Part shown: positions 1 through 9,010 of the stretch, one piece after another
Numbering within the stretch: position 1 is the first letter of the stretch
How the letters are laid out: each line of letters begins with the position of its first letter
Origin: Ornithinibacillus gellani
Lineage (GTDB): Bacteria > Bacillota > Bacilli > Bacillales > Amphibacillaceae
NCBI RefSeq assembly: GCF_003730295.1
Contig: NZ_QTSZ01000051.1
Location: 124,001-188,000 of the forward strand
Length of the DNA stretch: 64,000 nt
Reading direction: 5' to 3'
Position numbers and translations under genes: made by a program
The notes under the pieces: generated by a model
Told to the model about the DNA's origin: nothing
What the model saw: only the letters and a program-made list of their open reading frames with translations
Database searches by the model: none

Positions 1-1253
1 TAATAAATGACCCCACTGATTATCAGTGAATTGATGGAAGGAATACCGATTGTCATCGTATATCCGGCTACAAATCCAGCCGCCCAGGCAATCAGTGTCA
101 CCGGATGAATGCCCTCCACATGCTCCGGTAATTTCCCCTCTGCTCGCGACTCATCCAATGCCTTGCGATGGGTGCGCAAAATGAAGTATTCCACTACGAT
201 AATCCCGGCAATTGGCGGAACCAGCACCCCTAGGAATACGAGAAAATCAACAAAGTAATCCAGTATGCCAAGGATGGAAAGAAGCGTACCAATGACCCCA
301 ATGACGAGCGTCACCATACCGCGGTTCAATTTCACCTTAAAAATAGAATCAAAAATATTGGTAAAGCCTAACGAAGAAGAATATAAGTTTAAATTATTAA
401 TTTTTACCGTTGATAGAATCACGACGAGCGCGCCAAACCAGCCCGAAGTTTGGACCATGATGCTGACAACGTCACTCGTTCTAGCGGCCAGCGCCAGCAA
501 TACGGCAATCAAATTGATTCCTAATTCACCGATAAGAACACCGATTGTCGCCATCCAAAATACATCTTTTCCACTTTTCGCAAATCGGGTAAAGTCTGGT
601 GTAATCACTGCTCCGATAATAAAGCCACCCGCAACCATTGTCGTTGCTGCGCCCATGGATAAAGGATCCCCAGCTGGAGTCGCCGCAATTAAATCCGGCA
701 GCGAATGCTCGCTTAGCACGTGAAAAATACCAAAGCTGATCGCCAGCAGGAATGCTGGAACGGTAATCGATGCGACAATACTTAATAATTTAAACCCAAA
801 TATAACAAGAATCGTCACGCTCAAGCCGGTAATCGTTGCTGCGATTGGCAGCGATAATTTTCCACCGGTTGCTTGAACAATTCCCTCCGCAAATACGGAG
901 TTCTGCACGCCAAACCAGCCGATACAGGAAATCGCAATCACACCGCCGATAATACTGGAACCATAGCGACCAAAGCCTGTCCACCTGGATAATAGACTGG
1001 TCGACAGCCCCTCCCGCGCACCAGCATATCCGAGCAGAAAACTAATCACCTGTAAAATGACACTCCCGAGTATGGTCGCCCAAACGGCCTGCCAAAAAGT
1101 CATTCCGTAACCCAAGGAAGCACCGAGGATAAATTGAGAAATCGTCGCCAACGCCCCAACTCGAATAATCGTAATACTCCATAGCGATTGTCGCGCCGAC
1201 ATCGGCACCCTTGTTAGCGAATAATCATCGCCAATATTTGCTTTGTTCCCCAT
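1..1253 (-). CDS. codB: Cytosine/purine permease (NCS1 family), 3' end outside window
   Basis: Reverse-strand reading from the ATG at 1253 gives a long hydrophobic protein that runs off the left edge after about 417 codons. It begins MGNKANIGDDYSLTRVP and continues with many membrane segments; the segments SLWSITIIRVGALATISQ and VSIMVQTSGWFGALVVILS fit the cytosine permease branch of the nucleobase:cation symporter-1 family. The role expected for the family is uptake of cytosine or a related base across the cell membrane. A strong Shine-Dalgarno site (GGAGGGAAGG) precedes the ATG. A perfect 17-bp palindrome lies at 1280-1296, between this gene and the tetR-like gene upstream of it on the same strand. 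The deaminase partner (codA) is not visible and could lie beyond the left edge. The substrate is inferred; family membership is fairly firm. Confidence 0.8.
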   Translation of the reverse strand, partial: MGNKANIGDDYSLTRVPMSARQSLWSITIIRVGALATISQFILGASLGYGMTFWQAVWATILGSVILQVISFLLGYAGAREGLSTSLLSRWTGFGRYGSSIIGGVIAISCIGWFGVQNSVFAEGIVQATGGKLSLPIAATITGLSVTILVIFGFKLLSIVASITVPAFLLAISFGIFHVLSEHSLPDLIAATPAGDPLSMGAATTMVAGGFIIGAVITPDFTRFAKSGKDVFWMATIGVLIGELGINLIAVLLALAARTSDVVSIMVQTSGWFGALVVILSTVKINNLNLYSSSLGFTNIFDSIFKVKLNRGMVTLVIGVIGTLLSILGILDYFVDFLVFLGVLVPPIAGIIVVEYFILRTHRKALDESRAEGKLPEHVEGIHPVTLIAWAAGFVAGYTMTIGIPSINSLIISGVIY

Positions 1254-1279
1254 TGTCCTTCCCTCCTGTTGTTGTTTGT

Positions 1280-1296
1280 CATGTATGCCATACATG
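1280..1296. promoter_or_regulatory. Perfect palindrome upstream of the permease
   Basis: CATGTATG-C-CATACATG is a perfect 8-bp inverted repeat around one base, 27 bases before the permease start. Its size and position suit an operator. A related but shifted motif (GCATACGCCATGTATG on the reverse strand) lies upstream of the TauE/SafE gene near 19630-19646. The protein that would bind is unknown. Confidence 0.4.
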
Positions 1297-1373
1297 GGGA
1301 TTCACACCCACCTATATTGAAATATTCTGTATATTTAACGTAACCAAAGGAACACGCTGTCCAACGCGTGATG

Positions 1374-1967
1374 TTAACCTTTATACGCCTTGTTCAAATC
1401 CTCGAGCAACGCATACATAATATGATTGGCCAGCCGCAGCTGCTCATCGAAATCTTGCTGATCGTATAACTTGATCCCCCAAAAGATGCCATTCCCAATC
1501 AACACAAACTGCTTAATCACGCGATCCATTTCTTCCGCAGTGATTCCGGGATAGCTCTCCTGAAGCATGGATTCCAATGATTCGACGAGCCAAGCATTAT
1601 AACGCGCCATATGGTGATGAAGATCCTTCGAAACCTCTTCGGAAATCGGCGAAGTAACAAGCGAAATATACGCATTCGTTGCCTGCATATCCCCTTTATG
1701 GTGCGCCGCAATCCCCGCAAACATCGCCGTCAACACCTCTTCAATCGGCTTTCCCTTCGTTTCCTCAACAATCCGCTTCATCTTCCAAAAGTGATCATCC
1801 AAAAGCTGTTGAAAAGCAGCAATAAACAACTCCTCTTTATTCTTATAAAAAAAATAAATCGACGCCGCCTTAATCCCCACCTCATCAGCAACCTTCTTCA
1901 TCGTCGCACCTTGATAACCATGCAACGCATACTGCTTCACCGCAGCCTTAATCAGCTTCTTACGCAA
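1374..1967 (-). CDS. TetR/AcrR family transcriptional regulator
   Basis: 197 residues, the usual TetR length. The N-terminus (residues 1-50) has the family's DNA-binding pattern: AVKQYALHGYQGATMKKV, then VGIKAASIYFFYKNKEELF. The rest is a helical ligand-binding domain with no recognisable ligand signature. The start is TTG at 1967, preceded by a G-rich stretch (AGGTGGTGGTGGGG) that would serve as ribosome binding site. It reads toward the permease gene, 120 bases away, and may regulate it, but that is inference from position only. A CCTAA-n6-TTAGG dyad just upstream of the start (1980-1995) could be its own operator. Confidence 0.85.
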   Translation of the reverse strand: MRKKLIKAAVKQYALHGYQGATMKKVADEVGIKAASIYFFYKNKEELFIAAFQQLLDDHFWKMKRIVEETKGKPIEEVLTAMFAGIAAHHKGDMQATNAYISLVTSPISEEVSKDLHHHMARYNAWLVESLESMLQESYPGITAEEMDRVIKQFVLIGNGIFWGIKLYDQQDFDEQLRLANHIMYALLEDLNKAYKG

Positions 1968-1979
1968 TCCCCACCACCA

Positions 1980-1995
1980 CCTAATAAGTGTTAGG
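1980..1995. promoter_or_regulatory. Inverted repeat at the tetR-like gene start
   Basis: CCTAATAAGTGTTAGG has 5-bp perfect arms (CCTAA/TTAGG) separated by six bases, 12 bases upstream of the TTG start. This is a typical size and place for a TetR self-repression operator. No promoter elements could be fixed with confidence. Confidence 0.35.
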
Positions 1996-2133
1996 TTGGA
2001 TTATATGACTTTTTATCCATCAAGTCAATGATTTTTTAGACAATTTAGTAAAAATTAACTCTTCCGTAAGCGCCACCAATATTGAATTATCAGTATTTAC
2101 TAGCAAATGAAATTTATTTTTGTTGGAAAGGTC

Positions 2134-2392
2134 GGAATCGGTGGGCCGATTCCAAGTGATAGGGGAAAGAATTGGGGTTCCCCAATTCTGAGGGGTGGCG
2201 GGGGTGGGGTGGGTGGTGCGCGAAGCATGCGACTTCGGGGCCTGGGCATGCGACTTCAAGGCAAAGGCATGCGACTTCGAGGCTGAGGCATGCGACTTTC
2301 ATGCCAGGGCATGCGACTTCGAGCCAGATGCATGCGACTTCGGGGCAAAGGCATGCGACTTCGAGGCTGAGGCATGCGACTTCGCTGTTAGG
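2134..2392 (+). repeat. Repeat island 1: two hairpins and eight 21-bp repeats
   Basis: The island has a class 1 palindrome at 2134-2153 (GGAATCGG-tggg-CCGATTCC), a class 3 palindrome at 2168-2189 (AGAATTGGGG-tt-CCCCAATTCT), and eight 21-bp units at 2225-2392. Each unit starts GCATGCGACTT and ends in a variable 9-10 bases. Open frames appear here in several phases only because 21 is divisible by three. The island fills the gap between the tetR-like gene's 5' end and the NERD gene's 3' end. Confidence 0.9.
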
Positions 2393-2410
2393 TGCTTATT
2401 TTAAATGGAG

Positions 2411-2432
2411 GCAAACGGCTACTGCCGTTTGC
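2411..2432 (-). terminator. Hairpin overlapping the NERD gene stop codon
   Basis: GCAAACGGC-tact-GCCGTTTGC is a perfect 9-bp stem that includes the TAG stop of the NERD gene. No strong U-run follows on the reverse strand, so it may be a 3'-end stabiliser or a weak terminator rather than a classical intrinsic terminator. Confidence 0.45.
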
Positions 2433-3384
2433 TCACATCGTTGATTTTACTCCATGTGCGTTTGACATGGTTGAAGTGGTATCCACTTGACTTTAACAGG
2501 CGAGTAACTACAAATGAGGATTTTACTTTTAGAAATGCTCGTAAGGCCTGATTCGTAATTTCGGGTTTTATAAGCATTTGATATGTAGCGATTGCCCGGC
2601 GGTGTGCGTTTTTCGATCGGTGCTTGCATCTGAGGCAGATCCAGATGCCGTAGTTTCGTTGCATGCCGAGGGTGCTGCAGTTGGGGCAGATGACGCCTGG
2701 CATAATGTCTGCTGGCTTGATGTCGTAGTAGGTCAAAATATGTGATGGTTTTTCTCTACTTGCTTGGGTGATTAGGCGGTATAGGGTCATGGTGTCGATT
2801 TTTCGGACACCGCGTTCGGATAGTTGTCGTTCTACTTTTGCGATCATGGTGGGAATATGTTCGCTGTGTGCGATAAGTCTTGCGATGGATTGTTCGTCTC
2901 CAGTGACTTCAATGATGGTGGACGGTTCTGCGATTGCGATGAAATAGTATACGGGTATGGCTTGGTGTTGCTGGTGATGCAGGAGCCAATTTTGTAGTCG
3001 AAGTTTTTGTTTTTCTGCTTGGGTTGGTGGATAGCGATAGCCTTTGGTTGCTTGTCCATCGTTGCGGGTAAACTGTCGGAGTGTCGTGTCAAAGTGGATG
3101 CTGCCGTCAAAATTTTTGCATTCGATCATATAAATGGCGTGCTGCGATAGGATGATGGTATCAATTTGAAAATAGTCGCCGTTTACGGTGAGGTGGACAT
3201 CGGGGATGATTCGGTACGGTCCGTCCAACGTTGTTAAGTGGTAATCCATTTGTTTTTCGCCAATATAGCCTTTCATACGCTTGGCGAGGTCGGTCTGGAT
3301 ATCTTGATAGCGGGGAAAACGATGGGATAATCTTGGTACCAGCGCTTCCAGGGCTTGTATTTGTAGTGATTTTTTTCTTTCCAA
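2419..3384 (-). CDS. NERD domain protein with zinc ribbon
   Basis: About 321 residues from the preferred TTG start. Residues about 40-140 carry the nuclease-related NERD fold: KGYIGEKQMDYHL, then QIDTIIL and IYMIECKNFDGSI, which hold the conserved D and the E-x-K of this restriction-like fold. Near residues 230-260 CPNCSTLG and WICLRCKH form a four-cysteine zinc ribbon. NERD proteins are presumed nucleases or DNA-associated proteins; the actual substrate is unknown. A longer reading from TTG 3441 exists, but only the TTG at 3384 has a well-placed Shine-Dalgarno (GGGAGAGG, six bases away). The gene stands alone between repeat island 1 and the divergent copper regulator. Confidence 0.8.
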   Translation of the reverse strand: MERKKSLQIQALEALVPRLSHRFPRYQDIQTDLAKRMKGYIGEKQMDYHLTTLDGPYRIIPDVHLTVNGDYFQIDTIILSQHAIYMIECKNFDGSIHFDTTLRQFTRNDGQATKGYRYPPTQAEKQKLRLQNWLLHHQQHQAIPVYYFIAIAEPSTIIEVTGDEQSIARLIAHSEHIPTMIAKVERQLSERGVRKIDTMTLYRLITQASREKPSHILTYYDIKPADIMPGVICPNCSTLGMQRNYGIWICLRCKHRSKNAHRRAIATYQMLIKPEITNQALRAFLKVKSSFVVTRLLKSSGYHFNHVKRTWSKINDVSKRQ

Positions 3385-3681
3385 ATGGGTCCTCTCCCTT
3401 CTATATGCTATAAATATAGTAGCTTTAGGCAGGGATTGCAAATCGGCTTTTCCGTGTAAAATTGCTGTTTTGAGTGCGTTTATAAAGGTATTTTTATCAT
3501 TTCCATTGTGAGAATTTGAATAATATAGCTGTCATCCTTTTAGAAAAGCTTTTTTATGTGGGCAGTAATTAAATCGTTCACATAACGTTCATTGCTTATC
3601 AAGGGGTGTTCGGCTACACTGTTGTTAGAATATGTTTAAAGTTGTTAGAGTGAATCATTGGATGGAGGGGGATGAAGGCGT

Positions 3682-4257
3682 ATGCTTCCGGTTGAAAGAC
3701 GAAGCCGTATCAAGGCGCTGATCCAATCGAAGCAGAACATGAAAATTTCGGAGCTTAGTGAACTGCTTGGTGTGTCTGAGATGACAATTCATCGCGATTT
3801 GCGTCCGCTTCTGGAAGAGGGCCTGATTCATAAAACGTTTGGCGGCATTACATTGGCATCCGATGTAGCCGAGACCAAGCAGCAGACAGATTCATGCATT
3901 ATTTGTAGTCGCGGCGTGAAGGAACAGCTGGCTTATCGGATTATTCTGCCCGATAATCAAATTGAAACCGCATGCTGTGCGCATTGCGGGTTGATTCGCC
4001 ATCGGCAGCTTGGTAGTGAAATGAATCAGGCGCTTTGCCATGACTTTTTCACACACACAACGATTGGCGCACCGTATGCTTGGTATGTGATGGATACATC
4101 ATTGCAAATTGGCTGCTGTCAGCCGCAGGTGCTCACCTTTGCCAACAAAAAGCATGCAGAGAAATTCGTGCTCGGATTTGGCGGAGAGGTATATGATTTT
4201 GAGACAGCACTTGAAATAATGCACAACAAGATGAATGGGCAAGAAGGTTGTCATTAA
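3682..4257 (+). CDS. DeoR-type HTH regulator fused to NosL-like copper-binding domain
   Basis: 191 residues. Residues 5-58 are a DeoR-type winged HTH (RRSRIKALIQSKQNMKISEL, then GVSEMTIHRDLRPLLEEGLI). The usual sugar-phosphate domain of DeoR proteins is absent. Instead the C-terminus has clustered cysteines (C72 and C75; C98, C99 and C102; C145 and C146) and ends LTFANKKHAEKFVLGFGG, which resembles the tail of NosL, a copper-binding protein. It lies upstream of SCO1, a YtkA-like lipoprotein and a CopB-type ATPase, so a copper-responsive regulator is a reasonable inference. The ATG follows GGAGGGGGATGAAGG. Repeat island 2 begins 14 bases after its stop. Confidence 0.72.
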   Translation: MLPVERRSRIKALIQSKQNMKISELSELLGVSEMTIHRDLRPLLEEGLIHKTFGGITLASDVAETKQQTDSCIICSRGVKEQLAYRIILPDNQIETACCAHCGLIRHRQLGSEMNQALCHDFFTHTTIGAPYAWYVMDTSLQIGCCQPQVLTFANKKHAEKFVLGFGGEVYDFETALEIMHNKMNGQEGCH

Positions 4258-4270
4258 TGAATGTGAGGTA

Positions 4271-4854
4271 GGAATCGGCGCGCCGATTCCATCCAAACCA
4301 TTGAATTTGAAGTGGAATGAATTGGGTAACCCAATTCAAACCTATTGATAGGAGCGCGACTTCGAGGCTGAGGCATGCGACTTCAGGCCAGATGCATGCG
4401 ACTTCGAAGCCTGGGCATGCGACTTTGAGGCTGAGGCATGCGACTTCGGGGCCTGGGCATGCGACTTTGAGGCTGAGGCATGCGACTTCGAGCCAAGGGC
4501 ATGCGACTTTGAGGCTAAGGCATGCGACTTCGAGGCTGAGGCATGCGACTTCAGGCCAGATGCATGCGACTTCGAGCCAAGTCCATGCGACTTCGGGCCA
4601 GAGGCATGCGACTTCGGGCCAAGGGCATGCGACTTCGAGGCAAAGGCATGCGACTTCGAGGCTGAGGCATGCGACTTCGAGCCAAGGGCATGCGACTTCG
4701 AGCCAAGGGCATGCGACTTTGAGGCAGAGGCATGCGACTTCGGGTCAGAGGCATGCGACTTTGAGGCCTAGGCATGCGACTTCGGGCCAGATGCATGCGA
4801 CTTCGGGGCCTGGGCATGCGACTTCGCGCTAAAGCATGCGACTTCGACTAGCTC
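4271..4854 (+). repeat. Repeat island 2: hairpins and 24 tandem 21-bp repeats
   Basis: The island has a class 1 perfect palindrome at 4271-4290 (GGAATCGG-cgcg-CCGATTCC), a class 3 palindrome at 4319-4337 (GAATTGGG-taa-CCCAATTC), and 24 units of 21 bp at 4354-4854 (one unit is 20 bp). Nearly every unit begins GCATGCGACTT; the second half varies among a small set such as GAGGCTGAG, GAGCCAAGG and GGGCCAGAT. Both strands are open in this stretch, and neither long frame has a ribosome binding site or a normal amino-acid pattern. Confidence 0.93.
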
Positions 4855-4966
4855 GTGCGTAAGTCAGCGGGTGTACATGGGCTATGTGAAGTGGCACACT
4901 GGCTTAACATGATTATGGGAATGGTTGTTTGATTCCTTCAACTACTGTGAATAAGGAGATATTGGT

Positions 4967-5563
4967 ATGCGATATTTGGTTGGGCCTTTGTTGGGCTTGA
5001 TGTTATTTTTGGCAGCGTGTGGTTCTGGTTCTGGTGATGTGGAAGAGAAGATTGAGACGAATATGGATAAGGATGTTGGTGCGTTTGAGTTTACGACGCA
5101 GGATAATGAGAAGTTTGGGTTGGAGGATTTGAAGGGTAGTTATTGGATTGCGGATTTCATTTTTACGAATTGCACGACGGTTTGTTTGCCGATGACGACG
5201 AATATGTCGGCTTTGCAGGATCGGATTAATGAGGAAGGCATGGATATTCAGTTGGTTTCGTTTAGTGTGGATCCGGACTATGATTCGCCTGAGGTGTTGA
5301 CGGAGTATGCGGCGGAGTATAATGCGGATTTGAGTAATTGGACTTTTTTAACTGGGTATGATTTTCAGACGATTAAGGAGTTGTCTGTGAAGTCGTTCAT
5401 GAGTTTGCTGGAGGCGCCGCCGGAGGATTCTGATCAGGTGACACATGTGACGAGCTTTTTCCTTGTGAATCCGGAGGGCAAGATTATCAAGAAGTATGGT
5501 GGTACGACTGCGAGTGATATGGATATCATTATGGAAGATTTGAAGCAACTCGATCTCAATTAA
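4967..5563 (+). CDS. SCO1/SenC family copper chaperone lipoprotein
   Basis: 198 residues. The N-terminal signal ends in lipobox LAAC (C18), so the protein should be anchored outside the membrane. The thioredoxin-like domain has the SCO copper ligands: C69 and C73 in NCTTVCLP, and H160 in QVTHVTSFFLV. SCO proteins deliver copper to the CuA centre of cytochrome c oxidase. The ATG follows AAGGAGA. It is followed 24 bases later by the YtkA-like lipoprotein, likely in one transcript, and lies in the copper region. Length and motifs are normal for the family. Confidence 0.92.
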   Translation: MRYLVGPLLGLMLFLAACGSGSGDVEEKIETNMDKDVGAFEFTTQDNEKFGLEDLKGSYWIADFIFTNCTTVCLPMTTNMSALQDRINEEGMDIQLVSFSVDPDYDSPEVLTEYAAEYNADLSNWTFLTGYDFQTIKELSVKSFMSLLEAPPEDSDQVTHVTSFFLVNPEGKIIKKYGGTTASDMDIIMEDLKQLDLN

Positions 5564-5587
5564 TCTCAATTCATGGGGGAATTTTCA

Positions 5588-6379
5588 ATGCGAAAGAAAG
5601 TCGGAATATTGTTCTTGGTGTTGATGCTTGGTGCGTTGGCTGCTTGTGGTGCAAAGTCTGATAATAAAAATGCGTCAGGCTCTGGGGATGAGGAAGAACT
5701 TAAAATGCTGGAGGTTGATCTGCAGGTAACGGAGGAAGTGGCTGTGGATGAGCGTGTCGACATGAAAGCGACGGTTACGTTTGGTTCCGAGGAAGTGAAG
5801 GATGCGGATGAGGTTGTTTTCGAGGTGTGGGAAGAAGGGAAGAAATCCGACTCGGAAATGATTGATGCGACCAATCATGAGGATGGTACGTATACGGCAG
5901 AGACCAATTTTGACCATGATGGATTGTTTCATATTCAGGTGCATGTGACGGCGCGGGATATGCACACCATGCCATTGAAGGAAGTGACCGTTGGCGATGG
6001 CGGTCATTATGAAGAGGCGGAAGAAGCGAGCGCAGATGCCCAAGCTGAGCATGGTGACCATGGTGATTTTCACACAGAGGGATTTGGCATGCATTTCATG
6101 GATCCTGAGGCTGTGAAGGTCGGTGAGGCTGTTGATTTGATGACGCATATTCAGCTGCATGAAGAGGCGTTGGCTGATTTGAATGTACGTTATGAAATTT
6201 GGGATGAGGCTTCTCATGAGGAGCAGCATGCCTGGGTGGATGCGGAAGAAGGTAAGGATGGCGAGTATACTGCATCCCACACATTTGAAAAAGCTGGCAC
6301 CTATAAAGTACAGGTTCATGTGGAGGACGATGAAGAGCTGCATGAGCATCAAGAATTTGAAATTGTTGTAGAAAAATAA
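5588..6379 (+). CDS. YtkA/FixH-like lipoprotein with two tandem domains
   Basis: 263 residues from ATG 5588 (GGGGG nine bases upstream); an in-frame ATG at 5573 lacks a better site. The signal peptide ends LAAC. Two copies of a YtkA-like immunoglobulin-type domain follow, each with the pattern EVWEEGKKS / EIWDEASHE and then DGTYTAET / DGEYTASH. They are joined by a His/Asp/Glu-rich linker (AEHGDHGDFHTE). Related FixH/YtkA proteins accompany cytochrome oxidase and copper genes, and the His-rich linker suggests metal binding. It sits directly downstream of SCO1 and ends before a strong bidirectional terminator. Confidence 0.8.
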   Translation: MRKKVGILFLVLMLGALAACGAKSDNKNASGSGDEEELKMLEVDLQVTEEVAVDERVDMKATVTFGSEEVKDADEVVFEVWEEGKKSDSEMIDATNHEDGTYTAETNFDHDGLFHIQVHVTARDMHTMPLKEVTVGDGGHYEEAEEASADAQAEHGDHGDFHTEGFGMHFMDPEAVKVGEAVDLMTHIQLHEEALADLNVRYEIWDEASHEEQHAWVDAEEGKDGEYTASHTFEKAGTYKVQVHVEDDEELHEHQEFEIVVEK

Positions 6380-6392
6380 TGGCAAAAAAATA

Positions 6393-6424
6393 CCGCATGT
6401 CGCGCTGACATGCGGATTTTTTTA
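6393..6424. terminator. Bidirectional intrinsic terminator
   Basis: CCGCATGTC-gcgct-GACATGCGG followed by ATTTTTTT on the forward strand, with AAAAAAA before it for the reverse strand. It separates the convergent YtkA-like and copB-like genes. Confidence 0.9.
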
Positions 6425-6430
6425 GATGCT

Positions 6431-8920
6431 TTATGCTTTTAACAGCTTGGCGTTGATGGCAACGATGATGGTGCTTAGGCTCATGAGTACGGCACCGACT
6501 GCTGGGCTGAGTACAATGCCGAATGGCGCGAGTGCCCCGGCTGCGAGCGGGATGGCAAGAATATTATAGCCGCTTGCCCACCATAGGTTTTGAATCATTT
6601 TTCGATATGTTTTTCGTGATAGATCGATGAGCGAAACGACGTCTTTTGGATTACTTTTGACGAGGACTACGTCTGCCGTTTCCATTGCCACATCTGTCCC
6701 TGCGCCAATCGCGATGCCTAAATCAGCAGTCGCTAGTGCAGGGGCATCATTGATTCCATCGCCGGTCATGGCTACGCGCCAGCCTTTTTCCTGCACCTGT
6801 TTGACGCGGTCTGCCTTGTCATTCGGCGACACTTCGGCATAGACCTCATCCATGTCCAGCTGGTCTGCCACCCATTCGGCGACTTTTTTATTGTCACCGG
6901 TGAGCATGATGGAATGGATGTCCTGCTCCTTCAGGTCCGCAATGGCTTCTTTCGCGGTATCGCGGACGATATCAGCGAGTGCCAGCATCCCAATTAGTTC
7001 ATCTTGTTTTAGTACGAATACGACGGTTTTTCCTGCTTTGGACAGCTTGTCAAACAATTCTTTATCATAGGTGTGGGATTGATTTTTGATATAGCTTGGG
7101 CTGACAACGAGCACGTCCTCCCCATCTACTTTTCCTTCAATTCCTTTTCCAGTAATCGAGTCAAAATCGGACACTTTGCCAAGCTTTAAATCTTTTTCCT
7201 TTGCTGCCTGCAAAATACCGGATGCAATCGGGTGCTCGGAGTTTTGTTCGAGTCCAGCAGCAAGCGCCAGCACTTCCTCTTCCTGATGGCCCTCACTCGG
7301 TACGATATCCGTCACGCCAAACCGGCCTTCTGTTAATGTACCGGTTTTATCAAAAATAACGGCATTGAGATTGCGGGCATTTTCAAAATTGGCGCGGTTA
7401 CGAATGAGTAAACCTTTTTGTGCAGAGATGGACGTCGACACAGCGACTACGAGTGGAGACGCGAGTCCAAGTGCATGCGGACAAGTAATGACCATAACCG
7501 TCACCATCCGCTCCACCGCGACGTCAAAGGAATAGCCGACAAGCATCCAGATGACCAGTGTGAGCGCGCCGACTGTCAGGGCAAGATAGAACAGCCACTT
7601 GGCCGCGCGGTTCGTTAGGTCCTGGGTTTTCGATTTGGAATCCTGTGCTTCTTTGACAAGGTTGACGACCTGGGATAAATACGAGTCATTACCGGTTTTC
7701 TCCACCTTGACCGTTAACGATCCTTCCTTATTAACGGAGCCACCAATGACCTCTTCCCCTTTTTTCTTCTCGACAGGAATTGATTCTCCCGTGACCATTG
7801 CCTCGTCGACGGCTGAATTTCCATCGACAATCGTTCCATCAACAGGGATTTTTTCACCCGGTTTCACAAGTACGTGGTCGCCTTGTTTTAATTTGGACAG
7901 CGGTACATCGGTGACATTGTCATCCTCATCCAACAGATGCGCCTCATTCGGCATGAGCTTAATCAATTCCTCGAGCGCATTCGACGCGCCCATTACGGAT
8001 TTCATTTCAATCCAATGACCGAGCAGCATGATATCAACGAGTGTCGCCAGCTCCCAAAACAGGTCATCCCCCTGCCAGCCAAACACGGTCAGCGCACTAT
8101 AGCCATACGCGATGATGATGGCGAGGCCAATGAGCGTCATCATGCCAGGATTTTTTTCTTTGAGTTCATCGACTGCACCAGTCAAAAATGGCCAGCCCCC
8201 ATAGAAGAACACAAAGGACGCCAAAGCAAAGAGAATGTATGTGTCATATGGAAAATGAAAATCGACACCGATGAAGCTTTGAATCATCGGTGACAATGCC
8301 AAAATTGGAATCGTCACCACTAGCGAGATGAAAAAACGTCGCTTGAAATCCGCTACCATATCCCCGTGATCATGGTGACCATGATGCCCATGACCAGAAT
8401 GATTGTGATTGGCGTGGTCACTGTGGCCGGAATGCTCGCTGTGATTGGCATGGCCGGCGTGGTCACTGTGATTGACGTGACCGGAATCATGCGCGTCGTG
8501 CTCGTGTGCATCGTGATTCGATTTATGCTCGTCGTGATTTTGTTCGTCGTGCGCGTGGGCGGCATGATCCGAATGCTCGCTGTGACCCGAATCCTTGGCA
8601 TGACCCGCGTGGTCGGCGTAGTCACTGTGGTCCGAATGGTTAGCGCCGTGATCTGACCCATTTGAGTCGTGACCGGAATCGTCCGCGTCGTGCTCGTGTG
8701 CATCGTGATTCGATTTATGCTCGTCGTGATTTTGTTCGTCGTGATCGTGAGCGGCATGATCCGAATGCTCGCTGTGACCCGAATCCTTGGCGCGACTCGA
8801 TTCATGCGCACTCTGGTCATGCTGTTTATCGCTTGCGGAATCCGCTGTTGTATAATCTGTTTGCTGCGTGTCAGAAGCATCTTGATGGTTGTGATTTTTC
8901 TCATCGTGCTGCTTGGACAT
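6431..8920 (-). CDS. copB: CopB-type copper-transporting P1B ATPase
   Basis: 829 residues from ATG 8920, which follows AAAGGAGC; an upstream in-frame start at 8959 has no such site. Residues up to about 190 are extremely His/Asp/Ser-rich, then come membrane helices, the TGES motif at 377-380, the membrane CPH motif at 480-482, the phosphorylated DKTGT at 524 and [10 protein letters not shown] near the end. CPH in place of CPC marks the CopB-like class, whose members export copper or silver. The His-rich head carries an internal duplication (8479-8599 and 8671-8791). Neighbouring SCO1, YtkA-like and NosL-like genes support copper as the metal. No heavy-metal-associated CxxC domain is present. 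Confidence 0.93.
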   Translation of the reverse strand: MSKQHDEKNHNHQDASDTQQTDYTTADSASDKQHDQSAHESSRAKDSGHSEHSDHAAHDHDEQNHDEHKSNHDAHEHDADDSGHDSNGSDHGANHSDHSDYADHAGHAKDSGHSEHSDHAAHAHDEQNHDEHKSNHDAHEHDAHDSGHVNHSDHAGHANHSEHSGHSDHANHNHSGHGHHGHHDHGDMVADFKRRFFISLVVTIPILALSPMIQSFIGVDFHFPYDTYILFALASFVFFYGGWPFLTGAVDELKEKNPGMMTLIGLAIIIAYGYSALTVFGWQGDDLFWELATLVDIMLLGHWIEMKSVMGASNALEELIKLMPNEAHLLDEDDNVTDVPLSKLKQGDHVLVKPGEKIPVDGTIVDGNSAVDEAMVTGESIPVEKKKGEEVIGGSVNKEGSLTVKVEKTGNDSYLSQVVNLVKEAQDSKSKTQDLTNRAAKWLFYLALTVGALTLVIWMLVGYSFDVAVERMVTVMVITCPHALGLASPLVVAVSTSISAQKGLLIRNRANFENARNLNAVIFDKTGTLTEGRFGVTDIVPSEGHQEEEVLALAAGLEQNSEHPIASGILQAAKEKDLKLGKVSDFDSITGKGIEGKVDGEDVLVVSPSYIKNQSHTYDKELFDKLSKAGKTVVFVLKQDELIGMLALADIVRDTAKEAIADLKEQDIHSIMLTGDNKKVAEWVADQLDMDEVYAEVSPNDKADRVKQVQEKGWRVAMTGDGINDAPALATADLGIAIGAGTDVAMETADVVLVKSNPKDVVSLIDLSRKTYRKMIQNLWWASGYNILAIPLAAGALAPFGIVLSPAVGAVLMSLSTIIVAINAKLLKA
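8479..8791 (-). repeat. Internal duplication in the His-rich head of CopB
   Basis: Two 121-bp stretches, 8479-8599 and 8671-8791, are nearly identical in DNA and encode the same metal-binding block ([14 protein letters not shown], then [18 protein letters not shown]). The spacer between them is also His/Asp-rich, so the head grew by duplication. The near identity of the DNA suggests a recent event or ongoing exchange. Confidence 0.85.
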
Positions 8921-9010
8921 GGCTACTTGCTCCTTTCTTTCTCTACCGTGAATCATCATTCTGTTAACAACTCTTCCCTCATTTTTTACAAATCACACAT
9001 CCATTTCAAC

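Noticed and set aside
265-723. A 152-codon forward frame at the left end
   Set aside because: Antisense of the cytosine permease, which reads as an uninterrupted membrane protein on the other strand.
2225-2392. DNA uptake signal sequences based on the repeated AAGTCGCATGC core
   Set aside because: Uptake signals are scattered singly, including in genes; here copies are clustered in tandem arrays between genes only.
4317-4832. A 171-codon open frame (and an 88-codon one on the other strand) through the 21-bp array
   Set aside because: A period divisible by three keeps frames open on both strands. There is no ribosome site, and constancy follows the DNA core rather than codon positions. The same applies at 17268-17660, 40557-41112, 51055-51645 and 60448-60971.
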